A stretch of 64,000 bases of DNA from Pohlia nutans. Lineage: Eukaryota; Streptophyta; Bryopsida; Bryales; Mniaceae. Where the stretch lies: assembly GCA_022496805.1 (NCBI GenBank), contig CM040103.1, forward strand, positions 8,388,001 through 8,452,000. The letters are read 5' to 3'. The number at the start of each line of letters is the position of its first letter. Positions within the stretch are counted from its first letter, which is position 1. The notes under the pieces were generated by a model. That model was not told the DNA's origin and ran no database searches. It was given only the letters and a program-made list of their open reading frames with translations. The position numbers were made by a program, and so were the translations under genes. Of the stretch, positions 1 to 11,632 are shown one piece after another.

Positions 1-612
1 TAACACTTGCCCAAAGACCATCATGAATGAAAAGTAGGTTGAGGGTAGTTTGTCTATTAACATGGGTAGCAAGGGCTATCCATGGTGCCAAAGAATACAC
101 TATACAGAAAATCAGCATTCTTGATTGGTATGAGCACTAAAATACAAGTCATACTAGACTCTACGTTCATCCAGCCTTACTAGTAAAGGGGTACATACTG
201 AAATGGAAACAGAATTTCCTCCACCGTTTGCTATTCTCCCCTGCTTTGGATCTTTTTGTGATCCTGGCCCTGTTTCAAAATTGGATAATCATACAACATG
301 GGACTTCACAAGGAGGTGACAAGTCGGAAGCTGATACAAGAGAAAACGTATCTGCACCCGACAAGTCATCACCTGCTTCACCGTCACACTACAATACAGA
401 CTGCCTGGTTTGTTTTTTTTTTCAATACCTACGTCTACTCTTTACATAATTCATAGTTTTACAAGCCAAAGATGCACCCACCTCCTGTTGTTTTGCCGTC
501 ATAACATTCAGTAGCTAGTGTGTGGTCTGCCTTTCCATTCATCCACGAGCCGGGGTCTTCATGCACAACACGAGTTCTCCACCTCCCTCGTTCCACACAT
601 GCCGGTCACGTA
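1..612. other. Gene-free flank
   Basis: No convincing coding region or RNA gene is visible. Bases 20-110 weakly resemble stretches near 36,105-36,185 and 55,700-55,800 (AAATGAA..TTGAAGGTAGT followed by GTCTAT and TAGCAAG), so part of this flank is an old dispersed repeat. The short open frame at 228-449 looks like chance. Confidence 0.4.
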
Positions 613-1130
613 AGTTTGGGAAAAAGGGTAGCTATTGATGGGCCAGGGTAGAGGTAGCACTAGCTACTGAATGTTATGATAATCACTTTCCTACCATGAG
701 TCATGTTTACATGAACTCTGGAGGTGATAAACAAACTGTTGTCAGAAGGCGTCGCTTTTCACTTGGTAGGTGAGTCAAACAGCGCCACTTCGCACTCACT
801 GTCGATTTGCTCAATACTTGGTGAGTGCAATTCGTCACGTAGGACAAGTGAAAAAGTCACCACCTAAGTTTCCACATGTCTGGGAAAAAGGGTAGCTACC
901 GATGGGCCAAGGTAGAGGTAGCACTAGCTACTGAATGTTATCATAATCACTTTCCTATCTTGAGTCCTATCTTTCCTATCTTGAATGTTATGATAAACTC
1001 CTGTCAAGCGTCGCTTTTCAGTCGGTAGGTGAGTCAAACGGCGCCACTTCGCACTCACTGTGAGTGCAATTCGTCACGCAGGAAAACTGTGTATAGTGAA
1101 CTCTGACACTGTTCTGAGTGAGAAGCAATG
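613..1130. repeat. Tandem duplication, about 260-bp unit
   Basis: Two diverged copies lie side by side. Copy 1 (about 613-838) and copy 2 (about 881-1,084) share a block beginning GGGAAAAAGGGTAGCTA, the phrase GGTAGAGGTAGCACTAGC, and a block with GCGTCGCTTTTCA and GCGCCACTTCGCACTCACTG. A third partial copy at about 21,175-21,330 matches the last block and continues into the equivalent of 1,060-1,130. The unit is therefore a dispersed repeat duplicated here, just past the 3' end of the ARM-repeat gene. No terminal inverted repeats or transposase were recognised. Confidence 0.7.
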
Positions 1131-1149
1131 CCTTTGCTAGTAGTGTGCA

Positions 1150-2052
1150 TCAAATGGACCTAGCTCCAGGGGGACCGGTGCGGTGCTGCGCGTGTCTGAG
1201 AATTTCCAGCAGCTTCTTCGCCTTTCGTCGCGCTTTCGCAGTTCCAGTGCTAGCAAGCTCACCCAAGGCTCCAAGCAACCCAAGCTTGGCGGCGTTGTAG
1301 ACCATGTTGGGATCATTGGAGCAAAGCTCCAGGAGAATACAGGCAGCGTTTTCCCTGTTCTGGGCGTTACTCTCTGCAACCAAGTCTACAAGAATGGGCA
1401 AGGCATTCACTCTCCCAATCTCAGCCTGGCCCTGGTGATGAGGAGCCAACAAAGCCAGCGTGGAGAGAGCCTGGTCAACCAATCTCAGCCTGTCATCAGT
1501 CAATAAACGTACCAGGTTAGGCACCACTCCAGCTTCCACTGCCTTGGCCTTATTCTCCTTGCAAATACAAAGATCAAAAATGGCGTTCATGGCGTCCAAT
1601 TTTCCCCTCCGAGTCCCATCAACAAGGAGCTGCACCAAAGCAGGGATGGCGTCTGTGCTTCTCCCTATCAAATTAGCATTTGAGCCTTTTGCTGAAAGGC
1701 TGAACAGCGCCGCAGCGGCATTCTCCCTGGCCTCGTTGTCTCCGCTATGTTTCAAAACGTCCACTATGGGCTCCACGGCACCGGCTGCAATGATGCTGCC
1801 TTTGAGAGAGCCCGTGATGGACAGGTTGAACAGTAACGTCACTGCGTGCTTCTTCACTTCTGTGTCGTGGGATTGGTTCAAAACTTCAACTAGCACTGGA
1901 ATCACTCCTTTCTGTGCTATGTAGTCTCGGTTGATGGAGCTCGTCTTTGTGAGTGATCTTAACCCCAGGATTGCATCTCTGTGGCCGTTCTTTTCATGAG
2001 TCAAATGAGTCACCCAGCTGTCCATCCTTCCTTTGTCCTCTTCTGCTGGCAT
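1150..2052 (-). CDS. Armadillo-repeat protein (PUB-type ARM array, no U-box)
   Basis: This encodes about 300 residues, almost all of them ARM repeats. Hydrophobic helices repeat roughly every 41-42 residues (VIPVLVEVL, AVEPIVDVL, AIPALVQLL, VVPNLVRLL, ALPILVDLV), with NAAAALFSLS-type third helices. The array is most like the C-terminal half of plant U-box E3 ligases (PUB4/PUB13/PUB14 group). No U-box (CPI...DPV) is present, so it is probably an ARM-only adaptor, not a ligase. The chosen start is the ATG at 2,050-2,052 (MPAEED...). The frame is open to 2,133 only through a non-ATG codon, and a good acceptor (TGTACAG) sits near 2,124, so a 5' non-coding exon is likely. The C-terminus is basic (KARRKAKKLLEILRH), then a short tail and TGA at 1,150. 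The partner and pathway cannot be read from sequence. Confidence 0.82.
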   Translation of the reverse strand: MPAEEDKGRMDSWVTHLTHEKNGHRDAILGLRSLTKTSSINRDYIAQKGVIPVLVEVLNQSHDTEVKKHAVTLLFNLSITGSLKGSIIAAGAVEPIVDVLKHSGDNEARENAAAALFSLSAKGSNANLIGRSTDAIPALVQLLVDGTRRGKLDAMNAIFDLCICKENKAKAVEAGVVPNLVRLLTDDRLRLVDQALSTLALLAPHHQGQAEIGRVNALPILVDLVAESNAQNRENAACILLELCSNDPNMVYNAAKLGLLGALGELASTGTAKARRKAKKLLEILRHAQHRTGPPGARSI

Positions 2053-2204
2053 TCTCTCCTTCCTTGTACTACTGTTCTCCCTGCTGCTGTTTCCTGCTTT
2101 CTTTTCTTCCCCCTCCCCTACCTGTACAGCCAAAAGCCAGTAGGAATGTTAACGCAGTAAATAGAGCCACAACAGATACAACAATCATGAGTAATTGATG
2201 TGTC

Positions 2205-2434
2205 TTAACCCTTAAAGGACATATGCTTTCCTGATACCACACCTAAACTACATTTTAAGCATGATTCTGTTATTAATTTACTTTGGCTCTATTCTAAAGA
2301 AGTATAGATCTCTCTAAGGTGCTCAGTTTGGCATTCTAAAAATCCCATTTGGTGCAATGGAGTAGAAATCATGAGCAAGATTCTCCCAAAATATAACCAA
2401 GCCCGTGGGGCTTGCATTGTCCTTTAAGGGTTAA
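2205..2434. mobile_element. TTAA-flanked MITE, 230 bp
   Basis: The ends are TTAACCCTTAAAGGACA and its inverse TGTCCTTTAAGGGTTAA. The element is non-coding. The subterminal phrase AAGCCCGTGGGGCTTG recurs in altered form in the element at 23,287-23,661, so the two are related. It lies in the presumed 5' intron of the ARM gene. Confidence 0.85.
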
Positions 2435-2438
2435 TAGC

Positions 2439-2680
2439 TTAACCCCTACGCGTCTAAAACGCCCGATATGGCCATCCACATCGCTCAACTTTGCATCAGT
2501 GGCATTTTCTCATTTTACCTTGATTTTTTGATCACAATACATCATTTTAAAACTCTTGTTCTACACTACAAGATCAACAGTGTCGGTTGTGTCAAACTAA
2601 AGTCATTTTCACACAAACAGATGATTTGCAGCAAGGGGCCCAATTTTCCTAAAGTACACAGTGGACGCTTAGGGGTTTAA
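2439..2680. mobile_element. TTAA-flanked MITE, 242 bp
   Basis: The left end is TTAACCCCTACGCGTC and the right end is GACGCTTAGGGGT-TTAA. It starts four bases after the previous element stops, giving a head-to-tail pair. The right end carries one extra T before TTAA. Confidence 0.75.
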
Positions 2681-2684
2681 TTCC

Positions 2685-2820
2685 GAAAGCTTGATTCATC
2701 ATATTGTGGAAATTTTATTGATCACCAGAATCATTGAAGAACATTACATGTGTTCAACAAAAGAAAGTCCTCAAATGACTGCTTTATTAAAAAAAACATA
2801 AGAAAGCTCAAAAGCTTAAA
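2685..2820. mobile_element. Family-D core with AAGCTT ends
   Basis: The middle (CATATTGTGGAAAT, then CAGAATCATTGAAGAACATT and CATGTGTT) matches the core of the TTAA elements at 20,361, 21,731, 42,706 and 43,590. Here it is bounded by GAAAGCTT and AAAAGCTT instead of CCCCTAAAGGACC ends. It is either a decayed copy that lost its ends or a third end type. Confidence 0.55.
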
Positions 2821-3396
2821 CTATCTAGATTGTGTTGTCGAACCAACAATCCAAACCTAAATGTCAAACTCAGCGATTTTGGGAAGTACGCACTAGCACA
2901 ATGAAGTGAGGAACTCGTTTTGTAAGCACGTACGAGTGGAGATTGCTACACGTACCGATTCGGATCCAGAAATGGGGCTACACATCGTGACGATCACAGG
3001 TACAGAATTGGCAGCGACGTGTATTTATAGCATAATTCACTTTCTCTGGAATAAAAAAATTTCCCTGCAAGACAAGCCGATTCTAAGGAACAGCCCCAGT
3101 ACCAATGAACTTCATTCTATTTGTGAGAAACAGAGAAACATGTTTACTAAAGAAAGCAAGAAATAAGGGACTACTCTCCAATAAACATGCAAATAATCTA
3201 ATGCTATATTGAGTGCCCTCCCACGTTTCATGTCATGGTGAAATCGTGTTCACTCAAAGCAACAGAGTCCTCATGAAGAAAGAGAGGTACTAGAAGTACC
3301 ACACAACTAAACTCTCCCCTTCATTTGTTTCAAAACATAAAGAAAAACCAACACTAATTATAAGCTCCATTGTTTTGCAATTTCGCAACAGCATAC

Positions 3397-3451
3397 CTGA
3401 ATGAGCAATTAATCTCCTCTCCTTCTCCTCATCGTGCCCCTTGGAGCTCAT
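3397..3451 (-). other. Possible 5' exon of the ARM-repeat gene
   Basis: On the minus strand an ATG at 3,449-3,451 opens MSSKGHDEEKERRLIAHS and runs into a clean donor, CAG|GTATGC, at 3,396. Splicing to the acceptor near 2,124 would be out of frame by one base. Splicing to a GCAG slightly further in would keep frame and extend the ARM protein at its N-terminus. Either this is a real coding exon using the inner acceptor, or it is 5' UTR with a short upstream frame. The exon call rests only on the donor and the even codon content. Confidence 0.35.
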
Positions 3452-4259
3452 GGCAACACGTATTCTAACCACAACGGTACCCTAAATCAACGACAACCGT
3501 GCAAATGCAAGCCAATGCTCCATACTCTCAGGCCAATTTGCTCTCACACTCTTTATACAACTACAAAGTTCTGCCAATTCCACCGTCTTCGTTTCCATTG
3601 TAACAAACTCCCTTCCCTTCATGAATCTGTAGCACAACAGTGCAAAACCCTGTCAACGTCAAACTTACAACCTCGATAACTCTTTGGTTGATTCCTTCGG
3701 AAAACGAGAACACGGTGAATCAAAAACCTACATCACCTCTAAACTCCGCGTCCAGCAAAATCAATCAGTGCTAATAAACCACAGCTCGAAACAATGTTTA
3801 AAAAAGAAAAGCCACAGAGATCTCTCTCTTTAAAAATTCTCGCAAGCACACGGTATCAGACGAGGCGAAATTGCTCCCTCAACTCACCAATCAAACGCTA
3901 AATTCTGCGAGCCACCGACGTTTCTCGATTCATTAAAAAAACACGCGGATGAAGAAAACGTGTCGAGCAGTGAAGAAATTTGAAATTGACGACTGACCCA
4001 GCGTACAACAACGAGAATCAAAAGTAGCTACAGAGTTTAAATTTCCTTATCGAAGCTAAATAAACTAAGCTTGTGTCTGTTTGTTCAAAATGTTGTTGCG
4101 ATTGTTGAAGCTTCTGCTGCTTCATCTTCTTCGTTGAAAGCCTTGAAGGAGGAATAGTGACGAGGGAGGCTGGGTCTTGGCCAGGACGCAACAAGTGCAC
4201 AGCGCATTCTTCTGTAGTGTCAATTATTCAATTCGAAATCCACGGCCAGCCATGATCAG

Positions 4260-4430
4260 GGCGGGCCTCGTGGATACCGCCCGGGGCGTCCATTGGAAAG
4301 AAAGAAAAGGCGGGGTGATTCCCTTCCCCCGCCTTTTTCTTTCCGAGGGTTTCCTTTTCTTTTGCGGTGTGCTTCCATTTCTTTCCAGTGGGCCGGGCCG
4401 GGCCGGGCCGGATCGGGTGGGGCACGTGTG
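4260..4430 (-). promoter_or_regulatory. GC-rich putative promoter of the ARM-repeat gene
   Basis: A GC island lies in an AT-rich surround about 2.2 kb upstream of the ARM coding start. It holds a run of four GGGCC units (about 4,390-4,410) and a G-box CACGTG at 4,423-4,428. GGGCC-type (site II-like) motifs and G-boxes are common in plant core promoters. The direction is inferred from the neighbouring gene, and no transcription start is visible. Confidence 0.3.
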
Positions 4431-4499
4431 CTCCGCCCGTGTGTTTATGACGGAGTCTCGCTTTACTAATAAAGTCGGCTTGATACTTTATGAATGATT

Positions 4500-5029
4500 C
4501 TCCCCTTTTTCCTCTTATTTTGGGGGTTATTATTTGTTAGGAGTTTAGGACACAATTATATTTCAGTGGGGGTGCCATTATATAATTGCTCTCTTGGGTG
4601 TAATTATAATTATTCTCTTGGATTGTAATTGGAATTAATTTCTTTTTTGACAATCATTGGTTTTCTGTTTTTTGTTTTTTAAATAATGAAAATTTTAAAA
4701 TAACGAATTTGTTTATTTTTCATTTTTTATTTATTTTTCATTTTTTTCTGGGCATCGTATGCACATAGCTTGTCAACAAATTTGAGCAAATAGAGTTATT
4801 TGAAAACAGAACTGGTTTTCAGGCGGAGTTCAAATGGAGTTCTTTTCTTAATATTGTAATTTTTGGCAATTATTGTTCATGAATAGTTTCCATGGTCGGG
4901 GCACTTGGCTTGCAAGAACGTGTGGGAACTCTCCTTTAGCATTGGGGGGGTCACGAGTTACACATGGTGCATGGCTTTACTCTCCAACTCACTATAGACT
5001 AGTTTTGCAGTTTTTGAACTCAAAACTAG
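4500..5029. other. AT-rich spacer, nothing recognised
   Basis: This is low-complexity AT-rich DNA with TTATTTTTCATTTTT-like runs. No gene, clean inverted repeat or RNA gene was recognised. Confidence 0.4.
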
Positions 5030-5821
5030 TTAACCCTTTAGTGCCCAGCAAACCACATTTTGGTCACTACAACATCCGAAATGCAATTAGCAGAGAATCC
5101 GTGAAGAATTGGAACTTCAGTATTGAAGTTCAGATTTGCCCACATACATTACACACCTTCCAGAAAAAGAAATTTTCTATTTGGAACTGTACAACTATCA
5201 AAATACCTATCAACACAACGCGAAAATACTGCAAATACTTGAAAATACAACATATGTATTGTGTAGTATTTATTGTGTTTGGAAGTTTGTTATCTTGTTT
5301 TATTTTTTTGGATTGTGTTCTCTTCTTCATCTTCCATTAGTGTGTGTAATCCGATGTTGACTAATGTACCCACTCCTGTCAATTTTCAACGTATAAAATT
5401 TTGTCCTAAACCGTACATGGACAAGTCACTTTCACTTATAAATCTCACAATAATTATGTGTGAGTCTATTTTTGATATGAAAGATTGCAACGGAGAGGTG
5501 TTGACATAGGGCATAGCTGAACTTCTTTGCTTTTATTTTTGAAAATTTACCTCAAATTCTATTTAACTTTGAAGTCACACACCCCCCAAAATCTCGTTTT
5601 TGAGCGTGCATTATACAGTTCGAATACATACTATAATCTTCCGATCCCACCATTGGATGATTCTCAAATTTTAATAAAATGTGTGCTCTCAAGTTGAGAA
5701 TAGAATTGTACGGTTACTTTCTAATTTAACCCATTCTATTTTTGGTAGTCTCAACCACAGTGAAAAAATCTACTGAGATCCAGGGCTCTGAGCTACAGTA
5801 CCCTGGGCACTAAAGGGTTAA
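5030..5821. mobile_element. TTAA-flanked element, GTGCCC type, 792 bp
   Basis: The ends are TTAACCCTTTAGTGCCCAG and CTGGGCACTAAAGGGTTAA, a near-perfect 19-bp inverted repeat. A relative at 46,983-47,770 is about the same length and colinear along its whole interior. Several short frames inside are not conserved as protein between the two copies, so the element looks non-autonomous. Confidence 0.85.
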
Positions 5822-6718
5822 AGGTGAGTTTGAGGTTTCTTTTCACTTTGAGACACTCTTTTCAAAAAAAACATGTTAACCCTTTGCAGCCCATGAAGCC
5901 ACTTTCTGATCGCTGAGGTGGTTTAGGGAGCAATCCAAGGCAGCTCAATAATGTAACGAGGTCGGCAGGCGTGGCTATTCAACAACACTAACATCTAGGG
6001 GCCATCTGTTATGATGTAGACGAAGATACATTACACACACAGGCCGTACCAAAGTTCAGAAGGGTTACACCTGCGATGAGCACCTGAACCCAGCTCACTT
6101 TCTGGGCTCATTATGATCATGGCTGATAGCCACAACATGATTTTCATTGACCTAAAATCCCCCATCCCACTGCTACAATAGTTACTAGGTATAGAGTGGT
6201 AGGTTGAGATTGGACTTTCAAAGTGATGTAAGTTTACATGTGTTGTTATAGAGCAGTCATGCAAATCACGTTAATTTGGAAGGATAGGTTATGATATATT
6301 GCGGTGGTCACAAGTCATTTTTTTTAATGGTAACGCTTACATGAAATTTCTTAATTTAGAAAAAGGAGTATTTTTTAATTTTAACCTCAAATTTTAGAAG
6401 TAATCTATATTCTAAAAATGCAGCTGTATGTATTATTATTATCACCTAAAAATTTCATACAAACATTTCATCATTATTAGCTATTCATGTATACAGTGGT
6501 TTGAAAAACTGAGAAAACTAAGTCTGAGAGGCTTTGCATGTCTTTTAAGGTTTAAGAAGTTATTGTAGATTATCAAGGACAAACCCCAAAGGTATGGGGC
6601 CTTTTTTCTCTTTTCATTATGCTTAAGAATATAGATTTAATATTTATTTATTTTATTTACTTATTTATTTATTTATTTATTTTGCAACATACCAAGTCAA
6701 TGATAACCTTAATTAAAC
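5822..6718. other. Spacer with one solo TTAA-type end
   Basis: At about 5,876 a left-type end (TTAACCCTTTGCAGCCC) occurs without a matching right end nearby, suggesting a truncated TTAA element. Bases 6,644-6,680 are a TTTA-type microsatellite. No gene was recognised. Confidence 0.4.
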
Positions 6719-6721
6719 TAT

Positions 6722-6853
6722 CACTAGTAGAAAAGGTGCCACTGCCAAGGGAGATGCCCAAGCTCGTGCCCAAGCAAGTAGTGTTCAATTTGACACATGC
6801 ACAGTGATTTTGCTTGAGCATGTCTTCGGGGAGCACCACCTTTTCTACTAGTG
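6722..6853. mobile_element. CACTA-type MITE, 132 bp, TSD TAT
   Basis: It begins CACTAGTAGAAAAGGTG and ends CACCTTTTCTACTAGTG, with a TAT target duplication on both sides (6,719-6,721 and 6,854-6,856). CACTA ends and a 3-bp duplication define the CACTA (CMC) superfamily. Copies of the same family are at 12,426 and 28,403. Confidence 0.9.
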
Positions 6854-6856
6854 TAT

Positions 6857-7727
6857 ACAAAAACTAAAAACACAACACCTTTTCTTTACCCAAATACTTT
6901 TCATGCATAAAGTCTAATAGCACACCTTTTTTCTTTTTCTTTTTCTTCTATAATAAATTAGTATTATATTTTTTGGGTGTAATAGAGTATTTTTTGGTTT
7001 TCGAGTTGGTTTCAAGATCAGAACTTTGTGAAAATCATGGTGAGACTTTGGGAAGAAATTTGGAGTATTTTCTTTGTCTTTGCGGTGCACCCGTGGCGAA
7101 AATGCACAAGAGAGAAAACCATGTCCAATGTCTTCATAAAAAACAATTTTTGAAATTCGTTCAGACACATAAGTCAATAGCAAACTTTGCAATTTCCAGG
7201 CTCAAAAGAAGGATGTGACTAGATGAATATTCTATTTGAAATGTACCAGTTGTCAACTATATTTTGTTCCACCATAATTTGTGCAAAAACACTCAAAAGT
7301 CCTGAGGTAAGTCAACTGAACAATTGCATTCTTTACAATATATTCTAAAATTAGAATACCTTAGAAACTGTTGAAGAAGGAGCGAAGCACACCCTCTGCA
7401 AATACTTGGATGTTTACCCCATAAGACTTTTTTTAATTAATGATTATCTACTTATGTACAAGAGGCTATTGGAAAAGTTTGAAGAAAAGACGGAACCCAA
7501 CACTAGCCATTTTGTTTGCATTCACTAGAGTTATCCGCTAACTCATAGAGAGTGGGGTTGTTGACCGTTGATTTCCCCAAAAGAGAGGGTGAACTTCGAA
7601 AATATAATTTAAGTTTTTCTCCAAGAAAAAACTGAGGTCATGAAATTGATTTGCTAAAAATTGACATGTTTTGAATTTCGTCTTGATTTTGGAGGTTAGG
7701 AATGAGTGTAACGGAGTTTTTGGCTAT
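6857..7727. other. Spacer, no gene recognised
   Basis: This is AT-rich DNA with only short chance frames. No terminal repeats were found. Confidence 0.35.
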
Positions 7728-8818
7728 TTAACCCCTAAGCGTCCTCACCTTTGTTCAGTTTAGGCAGTTTTGCAAAGATGCATTATAAAGTGCAATTAAT
7801 ATGAATATTTAGAACTTGATGTATGAATAAAAGTTATACATTTCGAATTTTAGATTCTATCTATACGGTTAGATTTATGATTGCTATCACTAATTTTTTT
7901 CTAAAAATTTTGAAACATAATGTAAAAAATTATTTTTTTAATTCAATTACGAATAAGATTTTGACAATGTGTGGATGAAATTTGTTGTGATGGGTTATAA
8001 TGTAGTACTCTAGGTGTAGTGATTTTTGGAGATTTTTGGATGCTTGATTTTATGATTTTTTTTTTCAAGAACACTTTTAGACCAAAATCTTCAAATTTTT
8101 GGGTGAAACACTGCAATACAAAATGAGGCATAATTTTTTCAGAAATTGTTTCCTTTTCGATCGGATCACACATATATGAAGCTAACTTCCCATTAAAAAT
8201 TCAGTAGAAAAACCACACTACAAAAAGTGCACGACGGATGAGAAACTATGGATGAAATCTGTACATCAAGCAAAAATTTGCATGGTTGGGCCTAAGCTCC
8301 CGAGCGACCATTTTCTGGTCGCTGCCCGGAAAAAACGGGTTGCCCGGAACAAAAAAATAATTTTTTGAAAAAATAAAAAATATTTTAAAATACTACATCA
8401 AGTCTACTTTTCAACCCAATTTGAATTATGGCAATCCGAGTTAAACTCCACCCGGGAGAATTTTTCAAAGTAGATCACCTCAACATTGTCTTAGTGTTAC
8501 AAAATTTGCTATTTGGGGAAAGATCATTTCTCTTGCTTTTTTGAAGTTTACGATAGATAGCCCAACTTTAACAAATCGTACTAAATTTTGAACTCTAAAA
8601 TTGAAAATTATAATTTATACAAATTTTCGAAGGTTAATGCTTTTAAATTCATTAAAAAATGATCTAAAGATTATTTTGGAAGTTTGACCGTATGGATAAT
8701 TTGTAAAGATGATACTCTACATTTTGTCTATTGAACCAACCTTCATCAAACATATGGAAGGCACATATTATAACACATCTATGTTTTGTCCAATACCCCT
8801 CGGGCTTTTAGGGGTTAA
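7728..8818. mobile_element. Composite of two TTAA elements (families A and B)
   Basis: The left part (7,728 to about 8,288) is a family-A element in inverse orientation to the copies at 16,959 and 28,837. The right part (about 8,289-8,818) is a family-B element recognised by GAGCGACCATTTTCTGGTCG, which recurs at 10,245. The inner junction fuses the A end (GCATGGTTGGGC) to a B end that lacks its TTAACC. The outer ends are TTAACCCCTAAGCGTCC and GGGCTTTTAGGGGTTAA. Confidence 0.7.
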
Positions 8819-9587
8819 GGAGGAAGTGTGAGTAGAGTTGCTATGAATAAGAGGGGGAGTTTTTATGAATAGGAGGCAGATTGAGTGGAGTTGCTGTGAA
8901 TAGGAGGCGGAGTGAAGTTTATGGCATTTAGAATCTCGTGTAAGTGAGTGTGGTGTTGTTGTAAATAAAATAGGTTATAACGTTCAGAATCTCGTGGGAT
9001 GAACTTTGCCCAACCTAGCCCTCCTTGTTACCATTCAATTTGGAAAGGTCGATTAGAATTTCTCTTAATTTGTCAAAAAGGGAATATAAGGAGCTAAAGT
9101 AGTTAACGGATAACTCCACTATTGTACTTACTAGAGCATGGTCAACAAAATATAAAATTCTATAAATAAATCCCAAATGAACTTAACAAAATTAGCTAAA
9201 GACATGACTCTTTAGTGCCCTGGGATAAGATGATAAGACATTAAAAAATAATGGTTAAGTTAAATGACCATGAATAAATTCTGGCCTTTGTCAAAATTAA
9301 TAACCATACGATTCCTTAACCAACTTCTTGAAAATTTCAAATTCCTTCTAGAAACTTCAAATTGAGAACCACTACTAGTTGTGACTTTTGAAATTATAAT
9401 CCCTGAATTTCAAAAACATTGTTCAATTCTTCCTAAAAGCACGTTTCATCTTTCTAAAATTTTAGTCAAAAATATGTACTGGAACTTGCTTTAATACTAT
9501 GATGCTAAAAATTTAAGTTGGGGAGGGGGGGCTGCTTCTACTAGTGCTTCAACATCCTACCTTATAGAAATGGGTTGCATCGACTAA
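8819..9587. other. Spacer, no gene recognised
   Basis: It contains short imperfect GGAG..GGCGGAGTTG-like repeats at 8,820-8,920. No coding region is visible. Confidence 0.35.
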
Positions 9588-10007
9588 GGGCCAGTTTACA
9601 CCAAAAATCTTGGGCTCCATTACAAAAACACAAGTGGTACCTTGTTCTTGAATGAGAGCATTGTATGCGGGATACCATACTTATGACAAGGGAGTTATGA
9701 GTGAGTTGTGGCCCACACTCTTGGTGTAAACCCAATTAGTTGAGTCATGGCCCATGATGCACTCGGGATGAATTTTTTAAGTAGACTTATTGGAGTGAGC
9801 ATCACATTCATGTAAATGATTTGCTAAAAAAAGAAGCTTCACGACTTTTCTCAAAAATACTCTTCTTAAGCTTAGGAAATCACTATCCACTTCTGCCATA
9901 TAGGATTTCAACTAAATTTTTTATCCAGAAAAAGAACACGAGATGCAACCCAAGTTTTTCTTGGTGTAAATCCAAAAGCTATCCGCCAATTAAAATTCTC
10001 CACTTCT

Positions 10008-10237
10008 TTAACCCTTGAAGGATTTAGGGAATAGTAGATACGTTGCCGTATTCTTAACATTTGTTATGAGTAGAAAGTTCCAAATTGAGATCCCAATAGC
10101 TTTTAAGACCATGTAGACATGAATTTTAACTTTACTTTTGATACAATACTCATAGGAGGTGTAGAACCATTCCAAATACAATGAAATACGGTCGTGTACA
10201 TTGGCCGGAATGGCCAATCTGGACCTTTAAGGGTTAA
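10008..10237. mobile_element. TTAA-flanked MITE, 230 bp, nested
   Basis: The ends are TTAACCCTTGAAGGAT and GGACCTTTAAGGGTTAA. It sits inside the Harbinger-like host and shares its right TTAA (10,234-10,237) with the next element. Confidence 0.8.
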
Positions 10238-11048
10238 CCCCTAAATTTTTGAGCGACCATATTCTGGTCGTTCCACTTTTAGGGCAGCCTCCAGGGACCT
10301 CATATTTTAAAAAAATTCAATGAAAATTTCAGTGTAGCTTCCAAAAACTACACTCTACATGTCGCACTTCGTTTCATGTCATTCCGATAAGTATTGCAAA
10401 AATTATAAGCATTTGAAGTTTTTGAAGCGAGATCGGGCAGCAAGATTTTTTATTTTTTTTACTCTTTTTCAAAATTTCTTTTCTGATTCATGATTGGTTG
10501 ATCTTTATCTACAAATGAAGCTTTAAATCTACCCATTTTGAGCAATGGGATAAAAGTTATGAGGAGATCTGTTTTTTGGGCAGTTTGGACAAAAAATACT
10601 TTGAAGCTCATTTCTAAACTCAATTTTCAATATTTTTTTAATGAAATAAAAGGCACTGGGTGAAGATTTCCAAGGTCAACATTCTCACCGTTAAGACTGA
10701 CATTTTACAATTCCATGTCAAACTTATTAATGATTTTCTTTTTCCTTTCACTTTGTACCCACTTCTAGTAATTGTTTTGTGAAAAAAATAATATGAGCTT
10801 TTTTCTTACAAGATTTTATATTTGAAGACTCAAATCAATTGTTAACATGGCCTTGCCATTCAATGAATTTCTAACCCATTCAAAAAAAAGATATTAATTT
10901 CTAAAGTTCAAATTTGTCACCGGATTGAACCCCAAAAAATCTTCTTTTGCAACTTTGATCCTTATAATCTAAGAATCTAGAGGTCGTTTTGCTCTCAAAT
11001 TTTGTGCTCACATGAAAATTCAAGTTGGATATTAGATCTTACGGTTAA
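10234..11048. mobile_element. TTAA-flanked family-B element
   Basis: The left end is TTAACCCCTAAATTTTTGAG, followed by GCGACCATATTCTGGTCG (a short hairpin). The right boundary is less certain. It appears to run to the TTAA at 11,045-11,048 (TTACGGTTAA), which it shares with the following element. Relatives are at 8,289-8,818 and, inverted and truncated, 56,053-56,276. Confidence 0.6.
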
Positions 11049-11632
11049 CCCCTTAACGTACCAGGGTGTCCGTGGAATTGACAATTTGAGAAAAAGCATT
11101 ATAAATTACTATTTAGAAGAATATTCTGGAATTGATATACAAATGAAAGTTCTAGATTTTGAATTTTAGATTCCATCCGTACGGTTCCATTCACTAATAC
11201 AATCACCAATATTTAATTATAAATTTTGAAAGTTAAAATTAAAAATTCCTTGTAAATTCGATTACAAACTAAATTTCAATATTTTTTGAGTAAAATTTGT
11301 TGGAATGAGTTTGAAATGAGATACTCTTAAACGTGGTGATACTTTGAAATTTTTGTGTTTCTTAAATTTATGACCTCATTTTTCACGATTCCACTTTGAA
11401 CTAGAGTCAATGCAATTTTGGCTCGGTCAACGACTTGACATACTTCTACATTTGTAATTTTAGAAAAATATGTACTCTAGTATGACTAAATCCAGCCATT
11501 AGATAGGACAACAACTTGGTGAAGAATCTCCAAAAAATTGGATGAGTATCATCGAAGCGTTGATGAGAACGTGAGAAGGCTTTGAAATCATTCGTCGTCC
11601 AGTTTCTCGACGCTGTGACGTTTAGGGGTTAA
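11045..11632. mobile_element. TTAA-flanked family-C element, 588 bp
   Basis: It starts TTAACCCCTTAACGTACC and ends GACGTTTAGGGGTTAA. An inverted, interrupted copy lies at about 35,199-36,096. A fragment with a lone right end (GGTCCTTTAGGGGTTAA) follows and stops at 11,738. Confidence 0.8.

Noticed and set aside
5130..5509. Open frames inside the GTGCCC-type TTAA element
   Set aside because: The relative at 46,983-47,770 matches at DNA level but does not keep these frames, so they are not a conserved protein.
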